Below, in pieces: positions 8,064 through 15,991 of a DNA stretch of 64,000 bases. Location of the stretch: the NCBI GenBank assembly GCA_001971685.1, contig CP019326.1:2542001-2606000 (forward strand). Direction: 5' to 3'. The notes under the pieces were generated by a model. The model did no database searches and was not told the origin of the DNA. It was given only the letters and a program-made list of their open reading frames with translations. Source of the DNA: Halomonas sp. 1513 (lineage in GTDB: Bacteria; Pseudomonadota; Gammaproteobacteria; Pseudomonadales; Halomonadaceae). Position 1 is the stretch's first letter; every line of letters starts with the position of its first letter. The position numbers were made by a program, and so were the translations under genes.

Positions 8064-9269
8064 ATGCCCACACCGCCGCCCTTCCCTGCCGTCCAAGTGT
8101 CCCGCCTGCCCGAGATTCACCTATACGCCGAGGCGATCCAGCGCCTGCCGGCGCTCATCGCAGGCGTCGGCCGGCAGGTACTATTGCTCACCGGTCGACA
8201 TTCGTTCGTCGCTTCGCCGCACTGGCCTGCGCTGCTGGAGGCGTTGAAAGCACGCAACATCGACTGGCGCCACGCCAGCATCGACGGCGAACCCTCCCCG
8301 CAGCGCGTCGATGCGCTGGTCAGCGAGTATCGCGACGCCACTATCGATGTCGTGGTGGCCATCGGCGGAGGCAGCGTGCTGGATGCCGGCAAGGCCGTCG
8401 CGGGCCTGCTCAAGTCGGGCAATTCGGTGATGGACCACCTCGAGGGCGTGGGGCTCGGCTTGGCGTACCAGGGGCCGGTGGTGCCGATGATCGCGGTGCC
8501 GACCACCGCCGGCACCGGCAGCGAGGCGACCAAGAACGCGGTGCTCAGCGTGCAGGGCCGCGACGGCTTCAAGAAGTCGTTTCGCGATGCCCAGCTGGTG
8601 CCGCGCATCGCCCTGGTCGACCCCACGCTACTGGTAGGCTGCCCCAAGCCCCAGCTGGCCGCCAACGCCATGGATGCCCTGACCCAGCTGCTCGAGTCTT
8701 ATGTCTCGCTGAAGGCCAGCCCGTTCACCGATGCCTTGGCCTGGGCCGGCATGGAGGCCCTTCAGCAGGGCCTGTGGGACGCCTGGCGAGCCGATGACGG
8801 ACAGTTCAGCGAGGGCTATACGCGGCTCGCCTACGCTTCGCTGAGCTCCGGCATCACCCTGGCCCAGGCCGGCCTCGGCGCGGTACACGGCCTGGCCTCT
8901 CCGCTCGGCGCCTTCTTCCCGATGCCTCACGGCGCGGTCTGCGGCAGCCTGCTGGCCGAAGCCACTGCCACTAACCTGGCAGCTCTGGAGACGCATGCGC
9001 CAGAGTCGCCGGCAAGGCAGAAATACGCCCAGGTCGGGCGCCTGCTGAGCGGCAATTCTCGACTGGACGACGACGACGCCCGCCAGGCGCTGGTGGCAAC
9101 GCTGCATGACTGGTGCGAACGCCTGGCCATGCCGCGGCTCGGTGAATTCGGCATGCGCGCCGAGGATATTCCACGGGTGGTGGCCAACGCTCGCGGCGGC
9201 AGCATGCAGACCAATCCATGGGTCCTCAGCGACGACGCCCTGTCGGCACTGCTGACCGCGCGCCTTTAG
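8064..9269 (+). CDS. iron-containing alcohol dehydrogenase
   Basis: Group III Fe-dependent alcohol dehydrogenase, 401 aa. The NAD(P)-binding half has AIGGGSVLDAGKAVAGLL and the TTAGTGSEATKNAV loop. The metal ligands are visible as Asp in NAMDALTQLLESY and His residues in GAVHGLASPLGAFFPMPHGAVCG. The substrate is unknown; relatives oxidise butanol, 1,3-propanediol, lactaldehyde or 4-hydroxybutyrate. It is divergent from the fabI-pta-ackA operon across 187 bp, so joint control of short-chain alcohol/aldehyde and acid metabolism is plausible. The 3' end is 12 bp from the convergent gntR gene. Confidence 0.9.
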   Translation: MPTPPPFPAVQVSRLPEIHLYAEAIQRLPALIAGVGRQVLLLTGRHSFVASPHWPALLEALKARNIDWRHASIDGEPSPQRVDALVSEYRDATIDVVVAIGGGSVLDAGKAVAGLLKSGNSVMDHLEGVGLGLAYQGPVVPMIAVPTTAGTGSEATKNAVLSVQGRDGFKKSFRDAQLVPRIALVDPTLLVGCPKPQLAANAMDALTQLLESYVSLKASPFTDALAWAGMEALQQGLWDAWRADDGQFSEGYTRLAYASLSSGITLAQAGLGAVHGLASPLGAFFPMPHGAVCGSLLAEATATNLAALETHAPESPARQKYAQVGRLLSGNSRLDDDDARQALVATLHDWCERLAMPRLGEFGMRAEDIPRVVANARGGSMQTNPWVLSDDALSALLTARL

Positions 9270-9281
9270 TATCCGCGATGC

Positions 9282-10277
9282 TTAGAGCGTTCCGCCAGCC
9301 TCGATGCGGAAGCCGAGGTCGATCACCCGCTGGGTGATCGCAGTGCCCTGGATGCGGGCCAGCAGTTCGCGGGCCGCGGTCTCGCCGATCGCCTCCCGTG
9401 GCGTGACCACGCTGGCCAGCCGCGGCGCCATGACCTGGCCGACGTCGTGGCCATGGAAGCCGGCGATGGCAACCCGCTCGGGCACCGCCACGCCGCGCCG
9501 CAGGCACTCGAAGTAGGCCCCCACCGCGACGTCGTCATTGGTGCAGAACAGTGCGTCGGTCTCGGGATGCTCGGCCAGCAGCTCGGCCATCTGGGCGGCC
9601 CCGACGCTGTAGGAGGAGCGCATCGAGGTGTATAGCGTCAGCGGCGTCAGGCCGTGCTCGCGCATTGCCTGGCTGTAGCCCTGTTCGCGCTGGCGAGTGC
9701 GCTCGTCGAGGCGCACCGCCAAGTAGACGATATGCCGACGGCCGCGACGAATCATCTCGCTGACCATGGCATGCGCCCCCGCCACGTTGTCGTAGCCCAC
9801 CGCCTGATGGAACGGCGCCAGGTAGGTGTCCATGATCTCGACGCTGGGGATCCCGGCGGTCTCGAGCATGCGGCAGGTGCGACGCGTGTGCAGGCTATCC
9901 GACAGGATCACCCCGTCGACGTTGTAGGAGAGCAGCGAGGCCAGGCTGCGCTCTTCCAGCTCCGGGCTATAGCCGTAGTGGGAGAGCATCAGATGGTAGC
10001 CGGCCGGTTCGGTGGCTGCCTCGATGCCCTTGATGACGTCGGCGAAGACCTGGTTGGTCAGCGACGGCACCATCACGCCGATGGCCCGGCTGGTCGACTT
10101 GGAGAGGATGTCCGGCGCGCGATTGGGAATGTAGCCGAGCTCCTCGGCCACTGCGAATATCTGCTCCCGCAGCCCTTCGGACACCGTCTGAGGATCACGC
10201 AGGCAGCGACTGACGGTCATCTTGGTCGCCCCGACGCGGTCGGCGATATCCTGAAGTGTTGGTCGTCTCTTTTTCAC
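9282..10277 (-). CDS. gntR: LacI-family transcriptional repressor of gluconate metabolism
   Basis: 331 aa, normal LacI-family length. The N-terminal helix-turn-helix is TLQDIADRVGATKMTVSRCL with the hinge helix AILSKSTSRAIG-like segment at about residues 55-68. The periplasmic-binding-protein-like effector domain runs to the C-terminus (VMVPSLTNQVFADVIKGIE, VDGVILSDS, FCTNDDVAVGA). The sequence closely follows the GntR (gluconate) type. Assignment is strengthened by gluconokinase 63 bp upstream on the same strand and by a GntR-like palindrome in front of the transporter genes. Gluconate is the expected inducer. Confidence 0.88.
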   Translation of the reverse strand: MKKRRPTLQDIADRVGATKMTVSRCLRDPQTVSEGLREQIFAVAEELGYIPNRAPDILSKSTSRAIGVMVPSLTNQVFADVIKGIEAATEPAGYHLMLSHYGYSPELEERSLASLLSYNVDGVILSDSLHTRRTCRMLETAGIPSVEIMDTYLAPFHQAVGYDNVAGAHAMVSEMIRRGRRHIVYLAVRLDERTRQREQGYSQAMREHGLTPLTLYTSMRSSYSVGAAQMAELLAEHPETDALFCTNDDVAVGAYFECLRRGVAVPERVAIAGFHGHDVGQVMAPRLASVVTPREAIGETAARELLARIQGTAITQRVIDLGFRIEAGGTL

Positions 10278-10340
10278 GGGACCCTGATTAGCGGCAGTGA
10301 TGGCAAAGGCCGCCCACCTTAGCCAATATGCAGGTGAAAA

Positions 10341-10859
10341 TCATGCCTGTCGTGACGGGCTATTCAGCCATGCGAGCGCCTGATCCACCATGGCGTCGGG
10401 CGGCTGACTGACTGCCACCCAGAACGCCTCATCTCTGGCCGGCGGCTCAAGATCAGCCAACTGGCTGTCCAGCATCGCCTCGCCGCTGAAGAAATGCCCC
10501 TCGCGTGCGCAGAGCCGCTCACGTAGCACTGCACGACTAGCGTCTAGATAGATGATCGCCAATGCCGGGTCTCCCCCTCGCAAGATATTGCGATAGCGGG
10601 CCTTAAGCGCCGAGCAGCCGATCACCACCGAGCGGCCTGTGCGATGATAATCGGCAAAGAACCCCGCCAGGGTCGTCAACCAACCCTGACGGTCCTGATC
10701 ATTCAGCGGCGTGCCGCGTGCCATCTTGGCGATGTTGGCCGCCGAGTGATGGTCATCGCCGTCGATGAAGTCCGCACTCAAGCGCTCCGCCAGCAGGCGT
10801 CCCACATGGGACTTACCCGACCCTGACACGCCCATGACCAAAATACGATAAGACGTCAT
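10341..10859 (-). CDS. gntK: gluconokinase
   Basis: Thermoresistant-type gluconate kinase of 172 aa, phosphorylating gluconate to 6-phosphogluconate. The P-loop GVSGSGKS occupies residues 10-17. IDGDDHHSAANIAKMARGTPLNDQDRQGWL is the characteristic substrate region of this family, followed by VVIGCSALKARYRNILR and the lid region CAREGHFF. The ATG at 10859 lies 17 bp after the TRAP large permease gene, so it is cotranscribed with the transporter. Its product feeds the Entner-Doudoroff and pentose phosphate routes. Confidence 0.95.
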   Translation of the reverse strand: MTSYRILVMGVSGSGKSHVGRLLAERLSADFIDGDDHHSAANIAKMARGTPLNDQDRQGWLTTLAGFFADYHRTGRSVVIGCSALKARYRNILRGGDPALAIIYLDASRAVLRERLCAREGHFFSGEAMLDSQLADLEPPARDEAFWVAVSQPPDAMVDQALAWLNSPSRQA

Positions 10860-10876
10860 GACTGCGCGATCCTGTA

Positions 10877-12160
10877 TCAGTTGCCGCGCACGGCGGTGAG
10901 GTCGGGCAGCCAGGTCACCAGGCCGGGGAAGGCGATCAGGATCACCGCCATGATCAGCAGGGTGGCGTAGTAGGGCAGCATCGCCTTGACCAGCTGCTCC
11001 ATGGTCACCTTGCCCACCCCGCAGCCGACGTACAGGCAGGTGCCCACCGGCGGGGTCAGCAGCCCGATGCCGAGAATGAACGCCATCAAGACGCCGAAGT
11101 AGACCGGGTCGATGCCCACCGAGGTGACGATCGGCGTCAGCATCGGCGCCATGATCACCATCGCCGGGGTCAGGTCCATCACGAAGCCCACCAGCAGCAG
11201 CAGGCCGGCGACGATCAGCAGCAGCCAGAACGGGTCCTGGGTGATCGACTGCACCTGCATGACCAGCGTCTGCGGCACCATATTGATGGTCAGGAACCAG
11301 GCGATCACCGTGGCGAAGGCCAGCAGCAACAGCACCATGCCGGTCAGCCGCGCGGTGCGGATCAGCATGCCCCACAGCTCGCGGACGTGGAACTCGCGGT
11401 AGACCACCAGCGAGATGGTCAGCGAGTAGAGCAGCGCCACCACCGCCGCCTCGGTGGCGGTAAAGATGCCGCCGATGATGCCGCCGATCACGATCACCGG
11501 CAGCACCAGGGCCAGCCAGGCGGCCTTGAACGCCTGCCACAGCGGGCCGAGGCGGAACTTGCGGGTCTGCCCGGCGCCGCCGAAGCTGGCCATGATGAAG
11601 GTGGTCACCATCAGCCCGAAGCCGATCATCACGCCGGGCACGATGCCGGCGATGAACAGCCGGCTGATCGAGGTCTCGGTGACGATGCCGTAGAGGATCA
11701 GCGGGATCGACGGCGGGATGATGATGCCGATCACCGAGGAGACGGTGTTGATCGCCGTGGCCTGGGGCGCCGAGTAGCCCTGCTGCTTCATCGACGGGAT
11801 CATCATCGAGCCGGTGGCGGCGGTGTCGGCCACCGCCGAGCCGCTGATGCCGCCGAAGAACATCGAGCCGGTGATCGCCACCTGGCCAAGCCCGCCACGC
11901 ACGAAGCCGACCAGGGTGCCGGCCAGCTCCATCAGCCGCCGGGCGATGCCGCCGGCGCTCATTACCTCGCCGACCAGAATGAAGAACGGGATCGCCAGCA
12001 GCGGGAAGTTGTTGACCCCGCGCACCGACTGTTCGATCAGGATCGACAGCGGGATATCCGAGATCACCGCCATCACCACCGCGGCGATCCCCAGGCCGAA
12101 GGCGATCGGCAGGCCCAGCGCCAGGGAGGCAAACAGGATGCCGAGAAAGATCCAGAGCAT
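10877..12160 (-). CDS. TRAP transporter large permease, DctM-like (gluconate uptake)
   Basis: Integral membrane protein of 427 aa with about 12-13 hydrophobic segments, the usual DctM length. Family motifs include VRGVNNFPLLAIPFFILVGEVM near the N-terminus, GSMFFGGISGSAVADTAATG and IGIIIPPSIPLILYG. It forms the Na+-coupled translocation channel with the small permease encoded 12 bp upstream and the binding protein at 12810. Gluconate as substrate is inferred from the linked gntK and gntR genes. Many halophiles use Na+-driven TRAP systems where enterics use GntT-type permeases. Confidence 0.92.
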   Translation of the reverse strand: MLWIFLGILFASLALGLPIAFGLGIAAVVMAVISDIPLSILIEQSVRGVNNFPLLAIPFFILVGEVMSAGGIARRLMELAGTLVGFVRGGLGQVAITGSMFFGGISGSAVADTAATGSMMIPSMKQQGYSAPQATAINTVSSVIGIIIPPSIPLILYGIVTETSISRLFIAGIVPGVMIGFGLMVTTFIMASFGGAGQTRKFRLGPLWQAFKAAWLALVLPVIVIGGIIGGIFTATEAAVVALLYSLTISLVVYREFHVRELWGMLIRTARLTGMVLLLLAFATVIAWFLTINMVPQTLVMQVQSITQDPFWLLLIVAGLLLLVGFVMDLTPAMVIMAPMLTPIVTSVGIDPVYFGVLMAFILGIGLLTPPVGTCLYVGCGVGKVTMEQLVKAMLPYYATLLIMAVILIAFPGLVTWLPDLTAVRGN

Positions 12161-12172
12161 GACAGAGGCCTC

Positions 12173-12739
12173 CTAGCGAGCGCCGAGCATCAGTTGACCG
12201 GCACGCCAGGCGCGCCAGATCGCCACGGCGGCGATGAAGGCGGCGCACAGCACCAGCGAGATATTGATCAGGTTCCAGGGCACGCCGAGGATCGCGGTGC
12301 GCCCGGTGGAGCGGGACAGCACGAAGTAACCGCCGGTCATGATCACGGACATCAGGGCGGTGATCAGCAGGTGCTGGACCAGGTAGAGGGCGTAGGCGGC
12401 GCGCTGCGGGAGCTTGCGCAGCAGCAGGTCGACGGCGATATGCTCGAAGCGTGCGAAGGCCGCCGCGGCGCCGACGAAGATCAGCCAGATGAACAGCATG
12501 CGCGCCAGCTCGTCGGCCCACGGCAGCGAGCGGTTGAGCAGCGAACGGCCGATGACGTTGGCCGATACCGAGACGATCAGCGCCACCAGCAGGGTGGCAA
12601 TCAGGTGCTCCATGCCGACGGTCAGCCAGCGGAAGATCGCCGGGCCGCGGCGCTGCTGGGTATCGATCTCCAGCGGCTTGCGGCGCGGGTCGTCGAGAAA
12701 TTCCGACGGGTCCGGGGGCGGTGAGTGAGGGGTATCCAT
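12173..12739 (-). CDS. TRAP transporter small permease, DctQ-like
   Basis: 188-aa membrane protein with four transmembrane helices (about residues 40-62, 75-95, 115-137 and 155-175). The conserved DctQ stretch is LPWADELARMLFIWLIFVGAAAAF. The ATG at 12739 is chosen because GGAG lies 5 nt upstream and no conserved sequence precedes it. It has a longer, proline-rich cytoplasmic N-terminus (about 40 residues) than the shortest family members. It lies between the binding protein and large permease genes. Confidence 0.9.
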   Translation of the reverse strand: MDTPHSPPPDPSEFLDDPRRKPLEIDTQQRRGPAIFRWLTVGMEHLIATLLVALIVSVSANVIGRSLLNRSLPWADELARMLFIWLIFVGAAAAFARFEHIAVDLLLRKLPQRAAYALYLVQHLLITALMSVIMTGGYFVLSRSTGRTAILGVPWNLINISLVLCAAFIAAVAIWRAWRAGQLMLGAR

Positions 12740-12809
12740 AGGCGCTCCAAGGGCAGACAGACGCAACGCGGGCCAACCACTGGCCCGCGTCTCTCTTGGT
12801 ACTGCGATA

Positions 12810-13886
12810 TCAGTCGTTCATGGTGTCTGCGACGATCTGCTGGATCTCGGCGACTAGGTCCTCACCGATGCGCGGTGCCCACTCCTCGTAGACCGGCTGC
12901 ACGGCGTCCTGGAAGGCGGCGATCTGGTCGTCGTCGAGGCGCGAGATCTGCATGCCGCGCTCCTCGAGCTGATCGCGGGACCAGTCGTCATACTCGGTGG
13001 CCAGCTGGATCTCGTACTCGGCGGCTTGCCGCGCGGCCTCCTGGATCAACTCCTGGTACTCGCCGTCGAGGCGATCCCAGGTACGTTCGGAGATCATCTT
13101 GATGAACGGGGTGTAGACGTGGCGGGTCTCGGAGCCGTAGTCCTGCACTTCGTGGAAGTTGGAGGTGAGGATGGTGCTCCAGGGGTTCTCCTGGCCGTCG
13201 ACCACGCCCTGCTCCATGGCCGAGAACAGCTCGCCGAAGGCCATCGGCGTGGGGTTGGCGCCGAGGGTTTCCCAGATTGCCAGGTGCACCGGGTTCTCCA
13301 TGGTGCGCACCGACAGGCCGCGCACATCGAGCCCGGCCACATCGTCGGGGGACTCCACGGGCCGCGCGCTGTTGGAGAGCTGGCGGAAGCCGTTCTCGGA
13401 GAACGCCAGAGCCTTGATGCCGGTGCCGTCGAAGCCGTCGAGCATCGACTGGGCGACCTCGCTATTGAGTACCGCGATGGCCGCCTCGCGGGTCGGCAGC
13501 AGGAACGGCAGGTCGAATACCGCCAGCTCCTCGACGTAGGTGGTGGCCGGCGAGCTCGACGGATAGGTCATGTCCAGCGAGCCGGTCTGCAGCATCTCCA
13601 TCATCTGCACGTCGTCGCCGAGCTGGCTGTTGGGGAAGATATTGACGCTGATCCGCCCTTCGCTGCGCTGGTCGAGGATGTCGGCAAAGTACTGGCTGGA
13701 AAGATACTGCGGCGAGGTTTCGGCCAGACCAATCCCCATGCGCAGCGTGACGCTGCCGTGATCGCCGACCGTATCACCCTCGATGGCGGGAGGGTCGGAC
13801 AACTCGGGGGATTGGGCGTGGGCGAGGCTTACAGAGAGCGTGGCCGCGCCGGCCAGTGTGAGCGTGGTGCGCCAGATGGGTGTCAT
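12810..13886 (-). CDS. TRAP transporter substrate-binding protein, DctP family
   Basis: Periplasmic solute receptor of 358 aa. A signal peptide (MTPIWRTTLTLAGAATLSVS..., cleavage after AHA) begins at ATG 13886, which has GGAG 9 nt upstream; an in-frame ATG at 13901 lacks spacing. DctP features are GRISVNIFPNSQLGDD, MMEMLQTGSLDMTY, GIKALAFSENGFRQLSN and the VDGQENPWSTI segment, with the usual basic residue near GLDVRGLSVRTMEN for carboxylate binding. First gene of the transporter-gntK unit. Gluconate specificity is inferred from context. Confidence 0.92.
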   Translation of the reverse strand: MTPIWRTTLTLAGAATLSVSLAHAQSPELSDPPAIEGDTVGDHGSVTLRMGIGLAETSPQYLSSQYFADILDQRSEGRISVNIFPNSQLGDDVQMMEMLQTGSLDMTYPSSSPATTYVEELAVFDLPFLLPTREAAIAVLNSEVAQSMLDGFDGTGIKALAFSENGFRQLSNSARPVESPDDVAGLDVRGLSVRTMENPVHLAIWETLGANPTPMAFGELFSAMEQGVVDGQENPWSTILTSNFHEVQDYGSETRHVYTPFIKMISERTWDRLDGEYQELIQEAARQAAEYEIQLATEYDDWSRDQLEERGMQISRLDDDQIAAFQDAVQPVYEEWAPRIGEDLVAEIQQIVADTMND

Positions 13887-14268
13887 AGCGTGAGTCTCCA
13901 ATGTGCATTGCTTTGTTGTAGTGACCAGCTACCGAGTGTCGCGTTGGCCTCGGCAAGTGGCCAGGAACCGGCCCTGTGTCGGCATCGAGTGGGCGCAACC
14001 CGATGAGGGGTGCGACAGGACGAAACGACACGGCAACGGCTCAGGAAACGTTACTCGGCAAATCGTTTTATCGCGTAATGTTACCGGTAACTCTCGCCAT
14101 TCAAACTAGTGGCACCTCTTATCCCTGTCAATTGCCAAGCCGATAAGTGGCGCTAGACCTTAGTCGCACTCGTGTAAATCAACGACCCGCGACGCCGCGT
14201 TGACATGGAGTTCATGCAGATCGGCTACGCTATTAAAGCAATGCCGTAGCCAGCCATAAGGAGCTTGC
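13887..14268. other. divergent intergenic region between the TRAP operon and the cytochrome b561 gene
   Basis: 382 bp without a convincing gene. It holds the GntR-type palindrome at 14080-14091 in an AT-richer stretch (14040-14110). A TTGACA at 14200-14205 is followed 20 bp later by TACGCT (14226-14231), a poor-spaced promoter candidate for the cytochrome b561 gene. I see no small ORF with a credible ribosome binding site. Confidence 0.5.
14078..14093 (-). promoter_or_regulatory. candidate GntR operator upstream of the TRAP/gntK operon
   Basis: ATGTTACCGGTAACTC contains the perfect 12-bp palindrome GTTACCGGTAAC (14080-14091). It closely matches the E. coli GntR operator type ATGTTACC-N-GTAACAT as I recall it. 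It lies about 195 bp upstream of the dctP start. With gntR and gntK in the same cluster, it is the most likely repressor site. Confidence 0.6.
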
Positions 14269-14826
14269 ATGACAGATCGCTACGCCTTCCCCCACCGACT
14301 GCTTCACTGGGGCGTTGCCGCCGTGCTGCTGTTCTCGCTGGCCAGCGGCCTGACGCTGGGGTTTCTCGGTTTCGAGGGTGCCATGGAGCGCCTCGGGCGG
14401 GCCGGAACGGATATGCTCTATACCCTGCACAAGACCGCCGGCGTGATGATGCTGGGGCTGATGACGGCGAGACTGATCACCCGACTGATCTTCGTGGTAC
14501 CGCTGCATGATCCACCGCTGCCGCCCTTTCAGCGCATCTTGAGCACCACGGTTCACCACCTGCTCTACCTGGCGCTGCTGAGCATGCCGGTACTGGGCTG
14601 GCTGGCCACCGCGGCCGGCGGCTTTCCGGTGCAGTTCTTCCAGTTCAACCTGCCGGGGTTGATCGGCGAGAATGAGGCACTCTCACAGCAACTGTTCATG
14701 TGGCACGGCTGGCTCGGCTGGGTCATTCTTGGCCTGGTGGTACTCCACGTCAGCGGGGCGCTCTATCACTGGCTGGTGCGTCGTGACGGCGTGATGACAC
14801 GCATGAGCCTGTTCGAGGAGCCTTAG
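14269..14826 (+). CDS. cytochrome b561 family protein
   Basis: Four-helix di-haem membrane cytochrome, 185 aa, with AAGGAG 5 nt before the start. Likely haem histidines are seen in PHRLLHWG (helix 1), TLHKTAG (helix 2), TVHHLLYLAL (helix 3) and MWHGWLGW / LHVSGALYHW (helix 4). It is distinct from the YceJ-like copy at 3025. The next gene, a ChaN-type haem-binding protein, begins at the very next base after this stop codon, so the two are cotranscribed and probably work together in envelope haem or electron transfer. Confidence 0.88.
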   Translation: MTDRYAFPHRLLHWGVAAVLLFSLASGLTLGFLGFEGAMERLGRAGTDMLYTLHKTAGVMMLGLMTARLITRLIFVVPLHDPPLPPFQRILSTTVHHLLYLALLSMPVLGWLATAAGGFPVQFFQFNLPGLIGENEALSQQLFMWHGWLGWVILGLVVLHVSGALYHWLVRRDGVMTRMSLFEEP

Positions 14827-15984
14827 ATGCCACTCTGCCGCCTGCCTGTGTCCGCGCTGCTGCTCGCCGCGAGTGTCTTGACGTCGCCGTCGGTCCTCGC
14901 CGAGACCTGCCCGGTACCGGGTGAGTGGCGACTCGATGATGGTCGCCAGGCCTCGAATAGCAGCATGATGGGCCGGCTCGCCGACCAGCAGGTGGTGCTG
15001 CTCGGCGAGCAGCATGATCGGCTGGCGCACCACCGCTGGCAGTTGCACACGCTCTCGGCGCTGCATGGCCATCGTGACGACCTGCTGATCGGCCTGGAGA
15101 TGCTGCCGCGGGAATCGCAGCCCGCGCTCGATGCCTGGGTCGGCGGCGAGCTAAGTGAAGCGCAGTTTCTGGAGCAGAGCGGCTGGCACCAGCACTGGGG
15201 TCACGACCCGGCGCTGTATCTGCCGATCCTGCACTTTGCGCGCATGCAGCAGATCCCGCTGGTGGCCTTGAACATCCTGCCCGAGTTGCGCCAGCGCCTG
15301 TCCAGCGACGGCTGGGACAGCGTCCCTGCCGAGGAGCGCCATCACCTCACGCCGCCCGCCGCACCGGCCGAGGCGTATCGCGAGCAGCTCGAAGCGGTAT
15401 TCGCCCAACATCCCCGGGGCAACGACGCGGGGGATGGCCTCGCGCGCTTCATCGCCGCCCAGCTGGCCTGGGACCGGGCCATGGCCGTGGGGATTGCCGA
15501 CGCCCTCGCCCGGCGGGCCGACGGCGAAGCCCCACTGATGGTGGGGCTCGTCGGCCAGGGGCACCTGGCCTATGGTCATGGCGTACCCCACCAGCTCCTG
15601 GACCTGGGTGTCGAGGCTCAACAGACCCTGCTGCCCTGGCATCCCGATGGCCAGTGCGACCCTCCGGCGGGCCTGGCCGATGCCCTGTATACGCTGGGCG
15701 ACGAGGAGGACTTCGAGCCCGCGCCGCCGCCGCGCCTTGGCGTGATGATCGAGACCCACGACGATGGCGTGCTGATTCAGGCCGTCGGCGATGACTCCAT
15801 CGCCGAGCGTGCCGGCCTGGTCAACGGCGACGTGATCGTCGAAGCCGCGGGACGCCGGGTGGCGAGCCCCGGCGAGCTGATCGCGGTGATTCGTGAGCAG
15901 CCCCCGGGCACGCTGCTGCCCCTAGGCGTATCGCGGGATGGTAGCCTCGAGGAGGTGCTGGCGCGCTTCCCGGCGCGGCACTGA
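14827..15984 (+). CDS. ChaN family haem-binding protein with C-terminal PDZ domain
   Basis: Secreted 385-aa protein. A signal peptide covers residues 1-25 (cleavage near VLA-ET); no lipobox Cys is seen. Residues about 50-270 form the ChaN domain (VVLLGEQHD, LIGLEMLPRESQPALDAW, FIAAQLAWDRAMAVGIAD, LVGQGHLAYGHGVPHQL). ChaN proteins bind stacked haem at a dimer interface and are linked to iron acquisition. Residues about 300-385 form a PDZ domain (RLGVMIETHDDGVLIQAVGDDSIAERAGLVNGDVIVEAAG). The PDZ end suggests binding to a peptide tail of another envelope protein. It directly abuts the cytochrome b561 gene. Confidence 0.82.
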   Translation: MPLCRLPVSALLLAASVLTSPSVLAETCPVPGEWRLDDGRQASNSSMMGRLADQQVVLLGEQHDRLAHHRWQLHTLSALHGHRDDLLIGLEMLPRESQPALDAWVGGELSEAQFLEQSGWHQHWGHDPALYLPILHFARMQQIPLVALNILPELRQRLSSDGWDSVPAEERHHLTPPAAPAEAYREQLEAVFAQHPRGNDAGDGLARFIAAQLAWDRAMAVGIADALARRADGEAPLMVGLVGQGHLAYGHGVPHQLLDLGVEAQQTLLPWHPDGQCDPPAGLADALYTLGDEEDFEPAPPPRLGVMIETHDDGVLIQAVGDDSIAERAGLVNGDVIVEAAGRRVASPGELIAVIREQPPGTLLPLGVSRDGSLEEVLARFPARH

Positions 15985-15991
15985 GCCGAGC

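Noticed and set aside
10341..12776. A continuous 811-codon minus-strand frame spanning gntK and both TRAP permease genes
   Set aside because: Only its last 172 codons (gntK) are real. The rest is an out-of-frame, Arg/Ala/Asp/Gly-rich reading of the permease genes.
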